Assembly (NCBI GenBank): GCA_944739405.2
Contig: OX123197.2
Span: 1,371,501 to 1,435,500, forward strand
DNA from: Euclidia mi
Lineage: Eukaryota; Arthropoda; Insecta; Lepidoptera; Erebidae
Direction: 5' to 3'
DNA: 64,000 nt
A program made the translations under genes and the position numbers. Shown here piece by piece: positions 44,465 to 55,976 of this stretch (position 1 is the first letter of the stretch; each line of letters begins with the position of its first letter). Below the pieces are notes generated by a model. The model was not told the origin of the DNA. It searched no databases and saw nothing but the letters and a program-made list of their open reading frames with translations.

Positions 44465-44662
44465 TCAACGTCAACTTAAAAGTCCAATAAGCGGTTATCT
44501 GACCGAGGATCGGACTGTTAAATTTATACCTTAGTTTGGTGAGTTATTCGACGAATAAACCCTATCTGACCATTGAAAAACGCAATATTACGTTATCCTT
44601 AGAATAAATACTATCTGGTTGTTTAACTGAAATGGATTGGATTGAAAAATCGGCCCTAAGGC
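44465..44662 (-). repeat. End of a MITE-like repeat
   Basis: On the minus strand it begins ttagggccgatttttcaatc, the terminus also seen at 38093. The interior has gttatctgaccgaggatcgg and ccctatctgaccattgaaaa. The partner end is not visible. Confidence 0.45.
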
Positions 44663-45110
44663 TAGAATAAAATAAAATTTGAATAAAAAAATAAGAGGTC
44701 TCGTTTCGCCCTAAGACTCAGTGTCTAGGGATATCGTAGACTTTGATCAGTCGTGATACTAATCCTTGGAAAAAGGAAATATTGGCCATTTAACGTAAGG
44801 AGCTCATTCCACTAAGGACACATTATTTATTTAAGGAAACAAAGCCAAAATCTCCTTACCTTCGCAAAAAAAACAGATTTCCTTGGCAACGTTCTGTCTG
44901 TCGGTCCGTCCCTATCCTTAATCCTTTGATCTCCTAAATGCTGTCCTTGGACCCTGACATTTTAATACCATGACGTAACCTCGCTGTTTCCGAATTCGTT
45001 TTTAAATGTGAGCGTGTTTTCATTTGTTAGATGTTTAGATTAAATAACTGTCGGGTTTAGTTTTGTCGGTTGAAACTTCATTTTATCTTCCATCATTATC
45101 TGCCTTGTTC
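44663..45110. other. No feature recognised
   Basis: No gene, repeat family or RNA recognised. Confidence 0.45.
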
Positions 45111-45114
45111 ATCA

Positions 45115-45435
45115 TTTTTCTTCATCATCAGCCCTTTATACTGTCCCAATGCTGGGCACGGGCCTCTTCCCATCATGAGAAGGGTAAGGCCATAATCCAC
45201 CACGCTGGCCGAGTGCGGGTTGGCAGACTTCACAAATGTCTTTCGAGAACATTATGGAGAACTCTCAGACATGCAGGTTTCCTCACGATGTTTTCCTTCA
45301 CCGTTTAGCAAGCGATAAATTTAACAATTTAATACGCACATAACTACGAAAAGTCATCGGTGCGCGGCGTGGATTCGAACCCGGACCCTCTGCGTAGCAG
45401 TCTATCGGTCTCTCCACTAGGCTATCGCTGCTATT
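45115..45435 (-). mobile_element. tRNA-like SINE with long body, copy 1
   Basis: catcagccctttatactgtc, cccatcatgagaagggtaag, ggcagacttcacaaatgtct and aggtttcctcacgatgtttt are shared with 48770-49075. The head at 45360-45430 has a reverse B-box (tggattcgaaccc). A more diverged third piece follows at 45436-45570. Confidence 0.75.
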
Positions 45436-45654
45436 TATAATCTGTCTTACGGCTGGGCTAAGGCCTCTTATCATTATGAGCAAGCAGGGTTCTATTATAG
45501 TGCACTACGCTGGCCAAGTGCTGGTTAGCAGACTTCAAATACAGCAATTCATTGCAATCATGAATTCTAATCGGTGATCATTTACAATGTTGAACTGATT
45601 GATGGACACGGACTTATGACACGGAGACATCTCTGAATATAAGTTACTTTATTA

Positions 45655-46015
45655 ATCCTTCTTCTCCTAACGTTATCCCGGTTTCAACCTGGGGTCCGCT
45701 TACTAGTCTAACCGAATTTGGCTGAATATTAGCTTCTCCACAGAGCGACTGCCTGTCTGCCCACCCAACCGAAGGGATAGCGATATTCCATGGTTTAGAC
45801 TAGTGTCAGTTTATTTAGCTTATAACGACTGTCAGAGATCTTCATGACAACCGGGACCGACGGCTTAACGTGCTCTCCGAGGCACGGGAAAAGCGATAGA
45901 TAATTGATAATTAATTGTATGCACATAACTCCGAAAAGTCAATGGTGCGCGCCGTGGATTCGAACCCGATACCCTCTGCATGGCAGTCTGTTGGTTCTTC
46001 TATTGGGGCTGCTTC
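45655..46015 (-). mobile_element. tRNA-like SINE, copy 2 of the 1528 family
   Basis: cctaacgttatcccggtttc, ggggtccgcttactagtcta, attccatggtttagactagt and the reverse B-box ggattcgaaccc near 45957. Confidence 0.7.
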
Positions 46016-47396
46016 CTAATCTTTCCTATTATTGACATTACTTACATGGACCGCTCCAGCAGTCGTTAAATCGCGCATATGATTACGCCCGTGGCTCTTT
46101 GTGGATACGGTAACAAAAGGTGTCCTATGTGCTATTCGGTTGTGTATGCTATCATCTTGCAGAGTTTCATTGAAATCCGTTCAGTTGTTTTTGCACAAAA
46201 TAGTAAGAATCGTACATATGTCTATCCATCGATCCTCACTTTATCGTATATTTATATTAAGATTGCTCGAGCGATCCGTGTACTTTGATCAATGATAAAC
46301 TGCTAGAATGTCTTTGGATGGCGAGTTAAATAGTCAACTATAGTTTGAAACAACTTGGTATTTCATAACACGGATAATCCCGAGCGACTGACAACAAGGC
46401 GGCGGTCAGTGATTGAATGAGATACTATCGTTTATACAAACAAAACCACCACATATAGCTCTATATATGTAATTGTAGATGTGTGTGTTCGTATTTCGTA
46501 TTTAAAGTTTTGATATATTTTGATGGCTATCAAAATTATACAGCTAAAATTGATTCAATCGTGCTTTGTAACTAGCAACAATGATATTACAAGAAACATG
46601 TAGATACGTTACCTACGAAGTAATCAATCCGTAGAAACGGTACACTAACGCACACATCGATAACTCCATATTTTATTTTATTTTCGGTTGACAAGATGTG
46701 TCAGTTTCACTTTGACGACGACTCGCGACTTCACATACACATATGTCCGACTTGCTAACTGGCTTATGTTTAGCGTCCTGCTTTTGGTACACCTATAACA
46801 TATCTACTTCTTTTTACTTTTGTAACATCATTGACTAGCTATGTTATTATGACGAACCTGCACACACAGACTACTTACTATAGAATACATTAACAAATGT
46901 CAAGTCAAAATAAAAATGTTGGGCAAGAATAGAAGAAAGATGTAAACGCAAGCTTAGGTTTACTTATACCATTGTGTTATAATTTTCATACAAGAACGTC
47001 AGAACCGAAAATTTTCCCCTCCCAGTAATATTCCCAACTTAACACAAGCAAAACCACGTCAAACACCCAGTACAACACAACCCTTTGGTCAAGGGTACAA
47101 ACAAATCAGTTTGAAAGCTGAACTTGGCATTGGCAGCTGATTGGATTGGAATGTAATGAGCCGTCGCCGATGTCTATGTCGTCGTGTTCTGACGATATAT
47201 CACGCTGGGGATACGTCCATGGATATATCGCTGTTTTGTTTCAGTACTACTGTGGTGCTATTGATTGGAGATAAAGGTTCTGTTTTAGAAGATCACTCTG
47301 TTATTTGTGTACTGATTTGTCTTTGGAATGATTTGGGATCGGTTGGTACTCGTATTTGAGGGCTGTGCTGTCTCGTATTTTGATGAAGTAACTATG
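46016..47396. other. No gene or repeat recognised
   Basis: AT-rich, with several short frames below 75 codons and no domain. A 7- to 8-base TA-rich cluster lies near 46450-46470. No further call. Confidence 0.45.
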
Positions 47397-47765
47397 CTAA
47401 CAATAAAGACATTGAAACCCAATAAAAATATTGGTCCTCTCTTTTTTTATAGTAATAGGCGGCAAACGAGCAGACGGATCGCCTGATGGTAAGCAATTAC
47501 CGCTGCCCATGGACACAAGCAACACCAAAGGAGTCACAAGTGCGTTGCCACCCCTTGGGGTTGGGAAAAGAGATGGGATGAGGAGTGGGATGAGGGAGAA
47601 GGAATAGGGGATAGGGCCTCCGGCACTCTCACTCACTGAACGAAACGCAACAGTTTAAGTACTGTTAGGTTATGTCGATTTTCTGTGAGAGGGTAGTACT
47701 TCCCCGGTCGAGCCGGCCCATTCATGCTGAATTCAGCAAAGCTCTACTACCTATAAACTCTCTGA
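47397..47765 (-). repeat. Common lepidopteran interspersed repeat
   Basis: ggcaaacgagcagacggatc, gcctgatggtaagcaattac, cgctgcccatggacacaagc and ttccccggtcgagccggccc are blocks I recall from many moth genomes. It is non-coding; the class (SINE, Helitron-like) is not resolved here. Confidence 0.6.
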
Positions 47766-47944
47766 CATTACATCACCGCAGGCCAAATTCCCAATATTCC
47801 ATCCTTAAGGAGATGCAGTAGGGGTTTTAAGTTAGTTTGAAATAAAATTGAATTCAATATGGAGCGAGTGAAGGCGTAGGCGTGGGCAACACGAAGTATC
47901 ATAATTATAATTTACACAAATCGTGAAAATTATAAAATAAAAAA

Positions 47945-48375
47945 TGAAATGAAATATTTTATTTGCCACAAATGGCACACACTAAACATATTTGACCAAA
48001 ATAGGTACAAAACAAAATATAAAAAAACAGTAGAAAAGAGACTAAATAATAAAATAAAAAACAAAACATAAAATAAAACAGGAAAGCAAATAATTTGAAC
48101 AAATGGCAGATTGTTATGTCTGCTGGCAATCCAACGCTTCCCAGCTGACCAATTGGGAGCAGTCTGCCGCCATTGGCCAAATAAAATACAAAGTAAAGAT
48201 AGTTATAAATCACATCTACATACGTAGGCGCATGTGTTCGGTCCTTTACATTAGTGGTTAAGTTGTGGTCAGTTTGATTTCGAGATAAACGATCTACGGA
48301 CCTTAGGTACGAATGTAGACACAAATAGATTAATGCTTTGTGATTGCGGTTGGATTTCACAAGGGTCACACGACG
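47945..48375 (-). mobile_element. LINE 3' end fragment
   Basis: A (TTTCA)n-like tail on the minus strand (aaaatgaaatgaaatatttt at 47941), then tttgccacaaatggcacaca and a GC-richer block (cccagctgaccaattgggag). The 136-aa minus frame through it is AT-driven and not a protein I can support. Confidence 0.55.
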
Positions 48376-48769
48376 GCTTAGTCCTAATTATTTAGTCCAT
48401 GTGTGCATATGAGTGTGGACTTATGTATTCAGTCTTAATGTTCGTGTATACCTGTTCATATTTGCGAATTGTTAAATTAGTAATCGCCTAACCGACTGCT
48501 ATGCAGGGCGTTTTTCCGAAATTCTGTACGTATTACATTTTTAATAATCGTCTGCCATCTGCCCTATCTGTACCTGTATGAAAACTCCTTGCGTAACTAA
48601 AAGACTAACACACAAGCTACAGCCAAAACTTATCGCCGCAAGTAGCTGTAGTTCGCATGTACGTTCCTTGGGACCCGTAGGGGTGCACTAAGAACGGGTT
48701 TACCGAAACTCCCACAGGGTCAGGCAGACAAAGTTAACGCTCGAGCAAAGCTGCGGGCACCCGGTATGA

Positions 48770-49075
48770 TCATCATCTGCCCTTTATACTGTCCCACTGT
48801 TGGGCACGGGCCTCTTCTCACTATGAGAAGGGTAAGGCCACAGTCCACCACGCTGGACAAGTGCGGGTTGGCAGACTTCACATGTCTTTCGAGAACATTG
48901 TGGAGAACTCTCAGACATGCAGGTTTCCTCACAATGTTTTCCTTCACCGATAAGCAGGTGACAATCACTAATTTAATACGCACTTAACTTCGAAAAGTCA
49001 TTGGTGCGTGTCGTAGATTCGAACCCGAGACCCTCTGCGTAGCAGTCCGTCGGTCTCTCCACTTGGCTTCTTTTC
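48770..49075 (-). mobile_element. tRNA-like SINE with long body, copy 2
   Basis: catctgccctttatactgtc, ctatgagaagggtaaggcca, gcaggtttcctcacaatgtt and the reverse B-box agattcgaaccc (near 49015). Paralog of 45115-45435. Confidence 0.75.
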
Positions 49076-49104
49076 GTGTTCAGTATTTGTATATGAAGCA
49101 AGAG

Positions 49105-49188
49105 AGGCATGTCAGGATCGTTGCAAATGGCGTTCCGCAGTCTCTGCCAGCCCTCCGGGAAACAGGCGTGAGTCTATATTTGTATACT
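49105..49188 (+). mobile_element. RTE LINE 3' end
   Basis: gcatgtcaggatcgttgcaa, atggcgttccgcagtctctg and ggaaacaggcgtgagtctat: the last 75 bp of the RTE family. The foldback element starts in its tail. Confidence 0.8.
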
Positions 49189-49998
49189 GGTTGCATATTA
49201 AAAAATCAAAACTTTCTCGAGCAAATTTCAAAAGAACAATAAACGAAATAACAAAATTTAAATGACCAAATGTTTTATTTAGAAAATATTTGGAATCCCA
49301 ATGTATGTGACATCAAATGAACGACTGATCAAAAGTTGCTAGATGTAATTTTAAAATATCAAATCATAACTAATCAAATTTTATTATCACAAAAGATTTC
49401 TTATTAAGAATTATTAATTTAAATGTAGGTATAAAAAATCCCGAATGGAAGACTTTTATTTAGCATATTTATTTCTTTGAAATAATATCATTTGACCGTA
49501 TTTATTTAAACTAATGTTTCACTAGACTAATAATGATTACTTTGCTTTCGAGTGCCTAGGGTTAGGTCTGGACTGTAATTCCAGTAACTAAATAGGTTGT
49601 GTTAGGTTCTCTCTTGCCCCTTAATCCGAAAATAGGAGGCCTGCCAAGCAGGGCTCCGTCAACTTCAGTTTATTAAACTTGCGTGAAGAATGTGGACTAA
49701 GTTGACGGAGCCCTGCTTCTCAGGGCTCGGTCTTCCTATTTTTGGGTTAAGGGTCAAAAGAGAACCTAACATAACCTATTTATTTAGTTCGTCGCACCTA
49801 ACCCTAGGCACTAGCACTAGGGATTCTGTACTTAAACGATTTGGTCAATAGTGTAATAAATAATATTAACATTGATATTCCAGACTTTGGTCAGCTGAAC
49901 TATTGATCAAATGACCATCGTTATTTTAAACTTTGTTGATTTGTACGTTGTTCTTTTGAAATTTGCTCAGAAAAGTTTGGATTATCTAATATGCAACC
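49189..49998. mobile_element. 810-bp foldback TIR element with an 8-bp target duplication
   Basis: Ends are GGTTGCATATTA and TAATATGCAACC; the terminal ~55 bp pair imperfectly (gagcaaatttcaaaagaaca on both arms). The duplication is TGTATACT (49181-49188, 49999-50006). A second, inner inverted repeat surrounds the centre: aggttctctcttgcccctta / caagcagggctccgtcaact against agttgacggagccctgcttc and agagaacctaacataacc. Many tttggtca/tgaccaaa motifs are subterminal. An 8-bp duplication with repeated subterminal motifs suggests a hAT-like non-autonomous element. Confidence 0.9.
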
Positions 49999-50006
49999 TG
50001 TATACT

Positions 50007-50590
50007 CGTAGTTATATTTAGTTCGGCGAGTTCATACTCGCCGTTGGGATCTTTTCACTGTCAAAGCTCATGCATTGGTTGTGAAAAGATCCTTCCTTGC
50101 TCTAGCACTATCTTTCATACCGGATATCAGATCATTGACCGGTAACGATCACGGATTATTATGACATTAATATAACATTCAGATAGGCCTGCCGTTCTGT
50201 TATCGAGCAAGTGAAATACTGAGTGATTGATTCATACCATTGAGGTATCTCTCCTTCTAGATACCAGCACATCACGCGAATGTTTTATTCAAAACAATAT
50301 TTTGCCTGCGGTTTACCCCGCGAAATATGTCGATAAAAAATAAAAGTATACATACTAAGTATATATTTGGAAATCAGTTAACAAAACAAAATCTCCTTTC
50401 TTAGTTTTTTTTCTTCCAATTAAACATTTTAGGGTTACATTTTAACACTAAAAGGTTAAATTGGAAAAATAAAAACCTAAATACAAAAAAAATTTAGCCA
50501 TAGCAATTTTTTTGTTTTGTTTACATCAGATAGAAGTTGATAGCGCTACCAACTTATCTCCTCTTCATCCACCTCTGGCTCAAATAAGTC
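50007..50590. other. No feature recognised
   Basis: A small inverted pair (gttgggatcttttcactgtc ... gttgtgaaaagatccttcct, 50042-50098) may be the remnant of another hairpin element. Nothing else. Confidence 0.4.
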
Positions 50591-51190
50591 ATTTTTTTAA
50601 TGAATGAATCATTTATTTCACTTAAGAATTCTTAAAATCTAATACATTGTCCCACAAAACTGCTTACGCAGTTTAACTGTGAGATCGGTGAGCCTCTCTT
50701 ACAGTAACATATTATAAGGTACATCTATACCTATATATACTTAATACCTACATTTACAAAGTTTCTAGTAAATATCTTTTAAGCTTACATGCAAATATCG
50801 ACTTACTATTTTCCTGTCTGATGTCAACAGGCAAAGTATTTATTATATAGGGAACGCGTTTTCTTAAGGTTCTGTCCCCATAGTAATTCCAAACTCTGGG
50901 TACATCATATTTACCTGCTGTCATCGACCTGGTAGTATACCTGTTAGATACCAATGAGTCACTATCCCGACAGCCATGGTTATTGACCAATAATAGGTAT
51001 TTGTGTTTAAGGCTAACTGGTAGAATTTTACATATTTTGAATAACCTATTATAGTCTCCTTTACAACTGCTTTTAGTTTTTCTGTATACTAATAATTTTA
51101 AAAATCTAATTTGAATTGCTTCTTTCTTCTGTATATTACTTTTAAAAGTCAAACCATAACAATCAAGACAATAACTCAGTATTGAGTCAA
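50591..51190 (-). pseudogene. LINE-D RT C-terminus, 5'-truncated
   Basis: The minus frame 51152-50754 reads MTFKSNIQKKEAIQIRFLKL, then ICKILPVSLKHKYLLLVNNH, then KYDVPRVWNYYGDRTLRKRV and a C-terminus KSIFACKLKRYLLETL. This is the region after the RT thumb in CR1/Daphne-like LINEs (VP-----YG-R-L--R-P). The 3' UTR runs to about 50585 with a tail of ATTCATTC type. An (AAT)n run at about 51194-51211 borders the 5' truncation, so it may have landed in a microsatellite. Only about 130 codons remain; no catalytic motifs are present. Confidence 0.7.
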
Positions 51191-51214
51191 CTATAATAAT
51201 AATAATAATAAAAA

Positions 51215-51570
51215 ATCTAAATCAAAAAAATCAAAATCATTTATTCATCTAGGCCACAAAGTGACGCTTATGAACGTCAAAATTTAAGTTAATTACTTAA
51301 TGATTCTACATTTACATTTACTGCCACGTTCGCAATGCAAAAGGTGGAACCACGAGAAAGAACGGGCAATAAAACTCATGGCCACTCTTTTCAAACAAAT
51401 ATAATGGTGGTACATTTTATTTTTGTAAGGAGCTGCAACTGTTTCACATTGTAGACATCTACTAGTAAAATTTTTAGTAGCTATTGATATCATACTCAAG
51501 CAGTAAATGATGTTCATATGGTAAGCCTCCCAAAGTAAATATGGTGAAACAGGAGCATCCACTTACGTCT
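51215..51570 (-). mobile_element. LINE 3' end fragment
   Basis: tttattcatctaggccacaa / agtgacgcttatgaacgtca is the 3' end, followed by cgagaaagaacgggcaataa and gtaaggagctgcaactgttt. Same family as 3849-3977 and 5140-5375. Confidence 0.65.
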
Positions 51571-51828
51571 TTTTAATGTAGGCAACTCGCGAACATGGTC
51601 AGAACTATGGTAGAAGTGAATGAAGCAGAAAGTAACGGTATTATGAAACCAAAGCAATCGACAACCTATTAGTTAGCCCATGACCACGAGTTACCCACAT
51701 TTTACAAATCCGCAAAGTTATAATGAAAGTGTGGAACATGAATGCAAAGTATGAAATGAGAATATCGTAATTAACTACACTATAAAATAAAACTACTAAT
51801 TATTGACCTAGTCAAAAGCGAACAACTA

Positions 51829-53334
51829 GTTCCAAGCGCTCCTGTCATCAAAATAATCCTTCAAACTGTAATATGCCTTATGTATAAGATTCTTTTTAAC
51901 TTCTGCCTGACACGAACTTAATGGCAAGTCTAAAATATAAGTTGGTAATTTATTGTATATGCGAATACTGAGCCCAATAAAAGAGCTATGCGTTTTGTGC
52001 AAACGAAAATACGGAACACATAATTTATGTCTATTTCTAGTATTGATATTGTGTCTGTCACTATTCATTTTATAAGAATTTATGTTTAGTCGTTTAGTCT
52101 TTACCCCATAACAATATGCCATATGACATAACACTATGAAAATAACTAAAATAAACCAATCTAGCCGTATCGACATCGGTCAACCTACGAACCTTCTTAA
52201 CGGCATAAGCAGCTGAGCTAAGTTTCCCTGAGAGATATGTAACATGCGCACCCCATTGTAACTTCGAATCAAGTGTTAATCCTAGAAATAATGTGGATTC
52301 AGTTGTTTCGAGTACATCGTCATTTAAAACTATGTTAGGACCAAGGTTTCTGACATTAGGCAGAGCAAACTTAACACATTTTGTTTTTTTGGCGTTCAGT
52401 ACTAGATTGTTTACATTAAACCATTTAGTCACTTGAATGAGTGCACTGTTTATTTCGTTAAAGTGTTCCTTATTTCTATCTTCTTTAAATATCAAAGAAG
52501 TATCGTCAGCAAACAGTACAACGTCACAAATGGTTCTCAAGTAAAAAGGTAAATCGTTTATGTAAACAAGAAACAAGAAAGGCCCTAGGATGCTGCCCTG
52601 TGGCACTCCTAAATCAACAGGTAAGCCACTGGATTTTGAGCCATTTATTTCTACACATTGGATCCTGTCACTTAAGTACGACTTAATGACATCCAATGCT
52701 TTAGTCTGGACGCCGTAATGTCTAAGCTTGCACAAGAGCGTCTCATGGCAGACACAATCGAATGCTTTCGAAAGGTCGCAGAACACACCAACAGCATTTT
52801 GAAAATTCTCCCAAGCACTGTAGATATGTTTGAGTAACGCTACTCCTGCATCTGTTGTCGAAAGACCCTTGGTAAAACAATATTGCTCACCATGAAGGAG
52901 GCTGTTTTGATTAAAATGTCTTAGTAGTTGCTTGAGTATGATCTTTTCAAAAATCTTACTAAAAGCAGGTAGTATCGATATTGGCCTATAATTACTAGGA
53001 TCAGTCTTATTGCCGGATTTGAACAGAGGTATTATTCTACTATGTTTCATAAGATCTGGAAAACTGCCAGATTTAATACACTTATTGAATAAGTTGCTTA
53101 AATAAGGAGCCACTACATCAATTATACTTGTCAAAACCTTAACAGAAATGCCCCAGAGATCACCTGTATTTTTCGACTCTAAAGACTTAAAAGTATTTAT
53201 AATATCGGTAGAACTAATACTATGAAATTTAAATATTACTTCACATTTTCCTACACTAGACTCTCATAGGTTTTCTGCGACTATAGCTGACGATTTTAAT
53301 TCTCTAGAAGTAGTAAGTGGTATGCTAGCAAAAA
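51829..53334 (-). pseudogene. LINE-E ORF2, RT part
   Basis: After the 506-bp insertion the frame resumes NNFFASIPLTTSRELKSSAI, meets an in-frame TGA at 53261-53263 (AENL*ESSVGK), then runs through LESKNTGDLWGISVKVLTSI, IIPLFKSGNKTDPSNYRPIS, motif A GVFCDLSKAFDCVCHE, motif B LGVPQGSILGPFLF, catalytic VVLFADDTSLIF and thumb FLGLTLDSKLQWGAHV. At about 52100-52140 (SYGILLWG then VKTKRLNINS) a frameshift with loss of an expected segment joins to the C-terminal YFRLHKTHSSFIGLSIRIYN and a final DDRSAWN. One stop, one deletion/frameshift and the upstream insertion make it inactive. Confidence 0.85.
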
Positions 53335-53341
53335 AGTTATT

Positions 53342-53847
53342 GGTAGCGCCATCTACCTTCCTATCTGTAACTAATCGCACCAAGATCAATCGTTCCACGT
53401 CTAGTGCGAGCGATATCATATTTCCGTCCCGCTCTATCACTCTCCCTGGAAGAGGCACTGCCTTTGGCCTGATTTCGTCGCCGCGACCGTGAACGCGACG
53501 GACAGTCTCGAACATTCCGCTCGCTAAGAACGCCGTCTCGATACCGCTCCGCGCCGCACCGCTGTATGTGATTTACCGCTTCCACCAAGGAAAACCCGCA
53601 CGTGAGTGAAGTGAAAACAAGCAACTGCTTCACGAAAACACCAGGAGGAAAAGAAACGAAGAAGGCTGTATAAGGTAAGTGCCTTCCATCCTGGAAATAT
53701 CCTATACCCACTCTATCACCTCCTCCTGTATCCATCCACTCTTCCCTTATTCCTTTCTAGGCGACCCAGAACTCGCCCTAATACAGTCCATTTCCTTTTC
53801 CAAGTCGCCTAGAACCCTACCCCACGGTTTCGGCACCACGCCATACC
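53342..53847 (-). mobile_element. 506-bp insertion with a 7-bp target duplication, class unclear
   Basis: AGTTATT flanks it (53335-53341, 53848-53854), and removal restores the LINE-E frame (VAHTFNN-FFASIP). The ends are GGTAGCGCCATC and CACGCCATACC, giving only a 4-bp GGTA/TACC inverted end. There is no poly(A). The interior is GC-rich and has coding-like stretches on the minus strand (SERNVRDCPSRSRSRRRNQA). It could be a non-autonomous DNA element, or a processed piece of a cellular transcript. Confidence 0.7.
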
Positions 53848-53854
53848 AGTTATT

Positions 53855-55024
53855 AAATGTGTGTGCGACTTCTTCGTCATTATGAATTAATTTATCATTA
53901 TCAAGAAGACTAAAACTATTATTTCTTAATGTTGTCTTACCTGTTGTTTCATTAATAGCTCGCCAGGTTGCCTTAACTTTATTCGAAGATTGTTTAATTT
54001 TATTCCTAACGAATATAGCTTTAGCTGTATTGCACACTCTTTTAAATATTTTAGAATAATTCCTAACATATTCAGTGAAGTTTAAATCAGAATTGTATTT
54101 TTTCATACCATACAACTCATACATTTTTGCTCTGCTTTTGTAAATACCCGCAGTAGCCCACTCATTAAAAGCTCGAGATTCCTTAATTACTTTCTCCTTA
54201 GTCTTAAAAGTATTCTGAAACGAGTTATTAACTATATTAAATAAATTGTTAAAATTCTTATTTGGCGAATCTATTTCTATTAAGTCAGGATTCATAGTAT
54301 TCATTCCAATCAATACTTTATTCCGGAATTTATTAAACTTATGCCTAGGTAATGGCCTAACCAACACTCTCTGTACCATGCTATCATTGTAATATGGAAA
54401 CCTAGCTAATTGACCACAGTGATCCGAAGTTAAATCAGAAGTAACTACTCTATCTGAAACAATACAATTACTAAATATGTTATCAAGACAGGTGAAAGAT
54501 GTTGCTGTGATTCTAGTTGGTTCAAGAAACATTTTTTTCAAATTAAATGATCTAAAAAGGTTTAAAAATCTACAAGTCATTATTGAATTTTCAAGAATGT
54601 TAACATTAAAATCACCACAAACTATAATCCCTTTCTTATTGCTCCTAATTTTACTAATTGCATCTTCCATAACAGATTCAAACAAATTAAAGTCACTTAA
54701 TGGAGCACGATATACACATATAATAATATGCTGCTCAAGCTCAATGCATGACAGTTCCACCGTGCGTTCTATAGACAAGCTAGCTATGTCTTTCCGTTCT
54801 TTACATGTTAAACTGTTTGAAACAATAATCAATGATCCACCATGAATAGCTTGTTTCCTAGAGAAGGCACTGTGTACTGTGTATTGTGTGTTATTTATGA
54901 ATTTAATCTGGTATTCTTTAAGCCAGTGTTCCGTAATGCACATAACTTTAATACTATGATTTTCTAAATATAAACCTAATTCTAAATCCTTGCCAGATAG
55001 ATCTTGTATGTTTTGATGTGCTAC
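53855..55024 (-). pseudogene. LINE-E ORF2, APE endonuclease part
   Basis: The frame begins near 55024 with HIELTVAHQNIQDLSGKDLE (QNI at the usual N-terminal position), then VMCITEHWLKEYQIKF (catalytic Glu in TEHW), HGGSLIIVSN, HIIICVYRAPLSDF, KGIIVCGDFNVNI, TCLDNIFSN and LTSDHCGQLA. The linker NEWATAGIYKSRAKMYELYG and AIFVRNKIKQSSNKVKATWR leads to the RT. The reading frame ends in the inserted element after VAHTFNN. All endonuclease motifs are present, so this part is intact. Confidence 0.85.
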
Positions 55025-55026
55025 AG

Positions 55027-55963
55027 TCAGTTCAATATGTCTACCTTTTGTCCTGTTCTTAAGTTTAAAGAACTTGTGTCAGTATTCTCAATAGAAGAAT
55101 TAAAAGGATAGGAACTATTTACAGAAACTAAATTCTTGGATACCCTACATGTACCTGTGTCATTTTGTATATTATATGCTAATAATTTAGCAACTTGTCT
55201 TTTATAAAATAGTGGCAGATACATAGTATCTTTAGTCAATGTAAAATTATTAATAAAATGATTGATGTCAAAAAATAAAATAAAATCCTTATATTGCCAT
55301 GTCGAATTGTATAACATCAAGTTATGTTCATGAATATGTCTATTCATCATAGCATTTAAACTATAAGCATAAGGCAAAGTCATACTAATAAATTTGCAAT
55401 CATATGTTCTGTGAAGCGATAACATAACTTCTGTTAAATTAATTATATCTTTTTTAGTCACCATTTGACTATCACCGTATGAGATAATTATTGTGGACTC
55501 CCTATCAAATATTGTTGTATTTAATTTATCAATTAAATGTGAAAAAGAAGACTCTGGATAGCAATAATTAATAATATTGTGTTGTTTCAATTCACAATTT
55601 ATTAAACTACCTAAGCCTAAACCTAACCTATCAGAGAACATATAAACTTTATTTGTACCATTCTTACCTAAGGAAGACCTATCTGTTGTATTATTTGCTA
55701 AATAATAACTTTTGTCAATATCAAAAATATTCTGAGACTCACAAGTGGGTATGGTTGATTTTATGCTATTTAGGCAAGTATTGGTGTTTGTCAAAGCTTT
55801 CACATACTCAAGATTTTGCCTACCTACCTGAGCTATATCATCATATTTCCTAATATAATCCTGAACCTCATTTTGATATTGGGTGTTCATCCTATCTATT
55901 TGAGACTGTAAAGAGGTAATTTGACCTTTGAGATCCCTAGTATGTTGATCATACAGCATTTTA
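55027..55963 (-). pseudogene. LINE-E ORF1, esterase-like C-terminal part
   Basis: Continues ORF1 after the poly(A) retroposons. A coiled-coil stretch (LKGQITSLQSQIDRMNTQYQ) leads to an SGNH-like domain: VYMFSDRLGLGLGSLINCEL where SGNH enzymes have GDS/GLG, ESTIIISYGDSQMVTKKDII, and MYLPLFYKRQVAKLLAYNIQ near the C-terminus. The block-I Ser looks shifted (FSDRLGLG). It ends GQKVDILN at 55027, just before ORF2. The methionine at 55974 lies in the target duplication and is not the true start. Confidence 0.7.
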
Positions 55964-55976
55964 CTATTTATCAACT

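Noticed and set aside
47959..48369. A 136-aa minus frame with a hydrophobic C-terminus
   Set aside because: It is phenylalanine/leucine-rich only because the LINE 3' region is A-rich on the other strand. No family is recognised.
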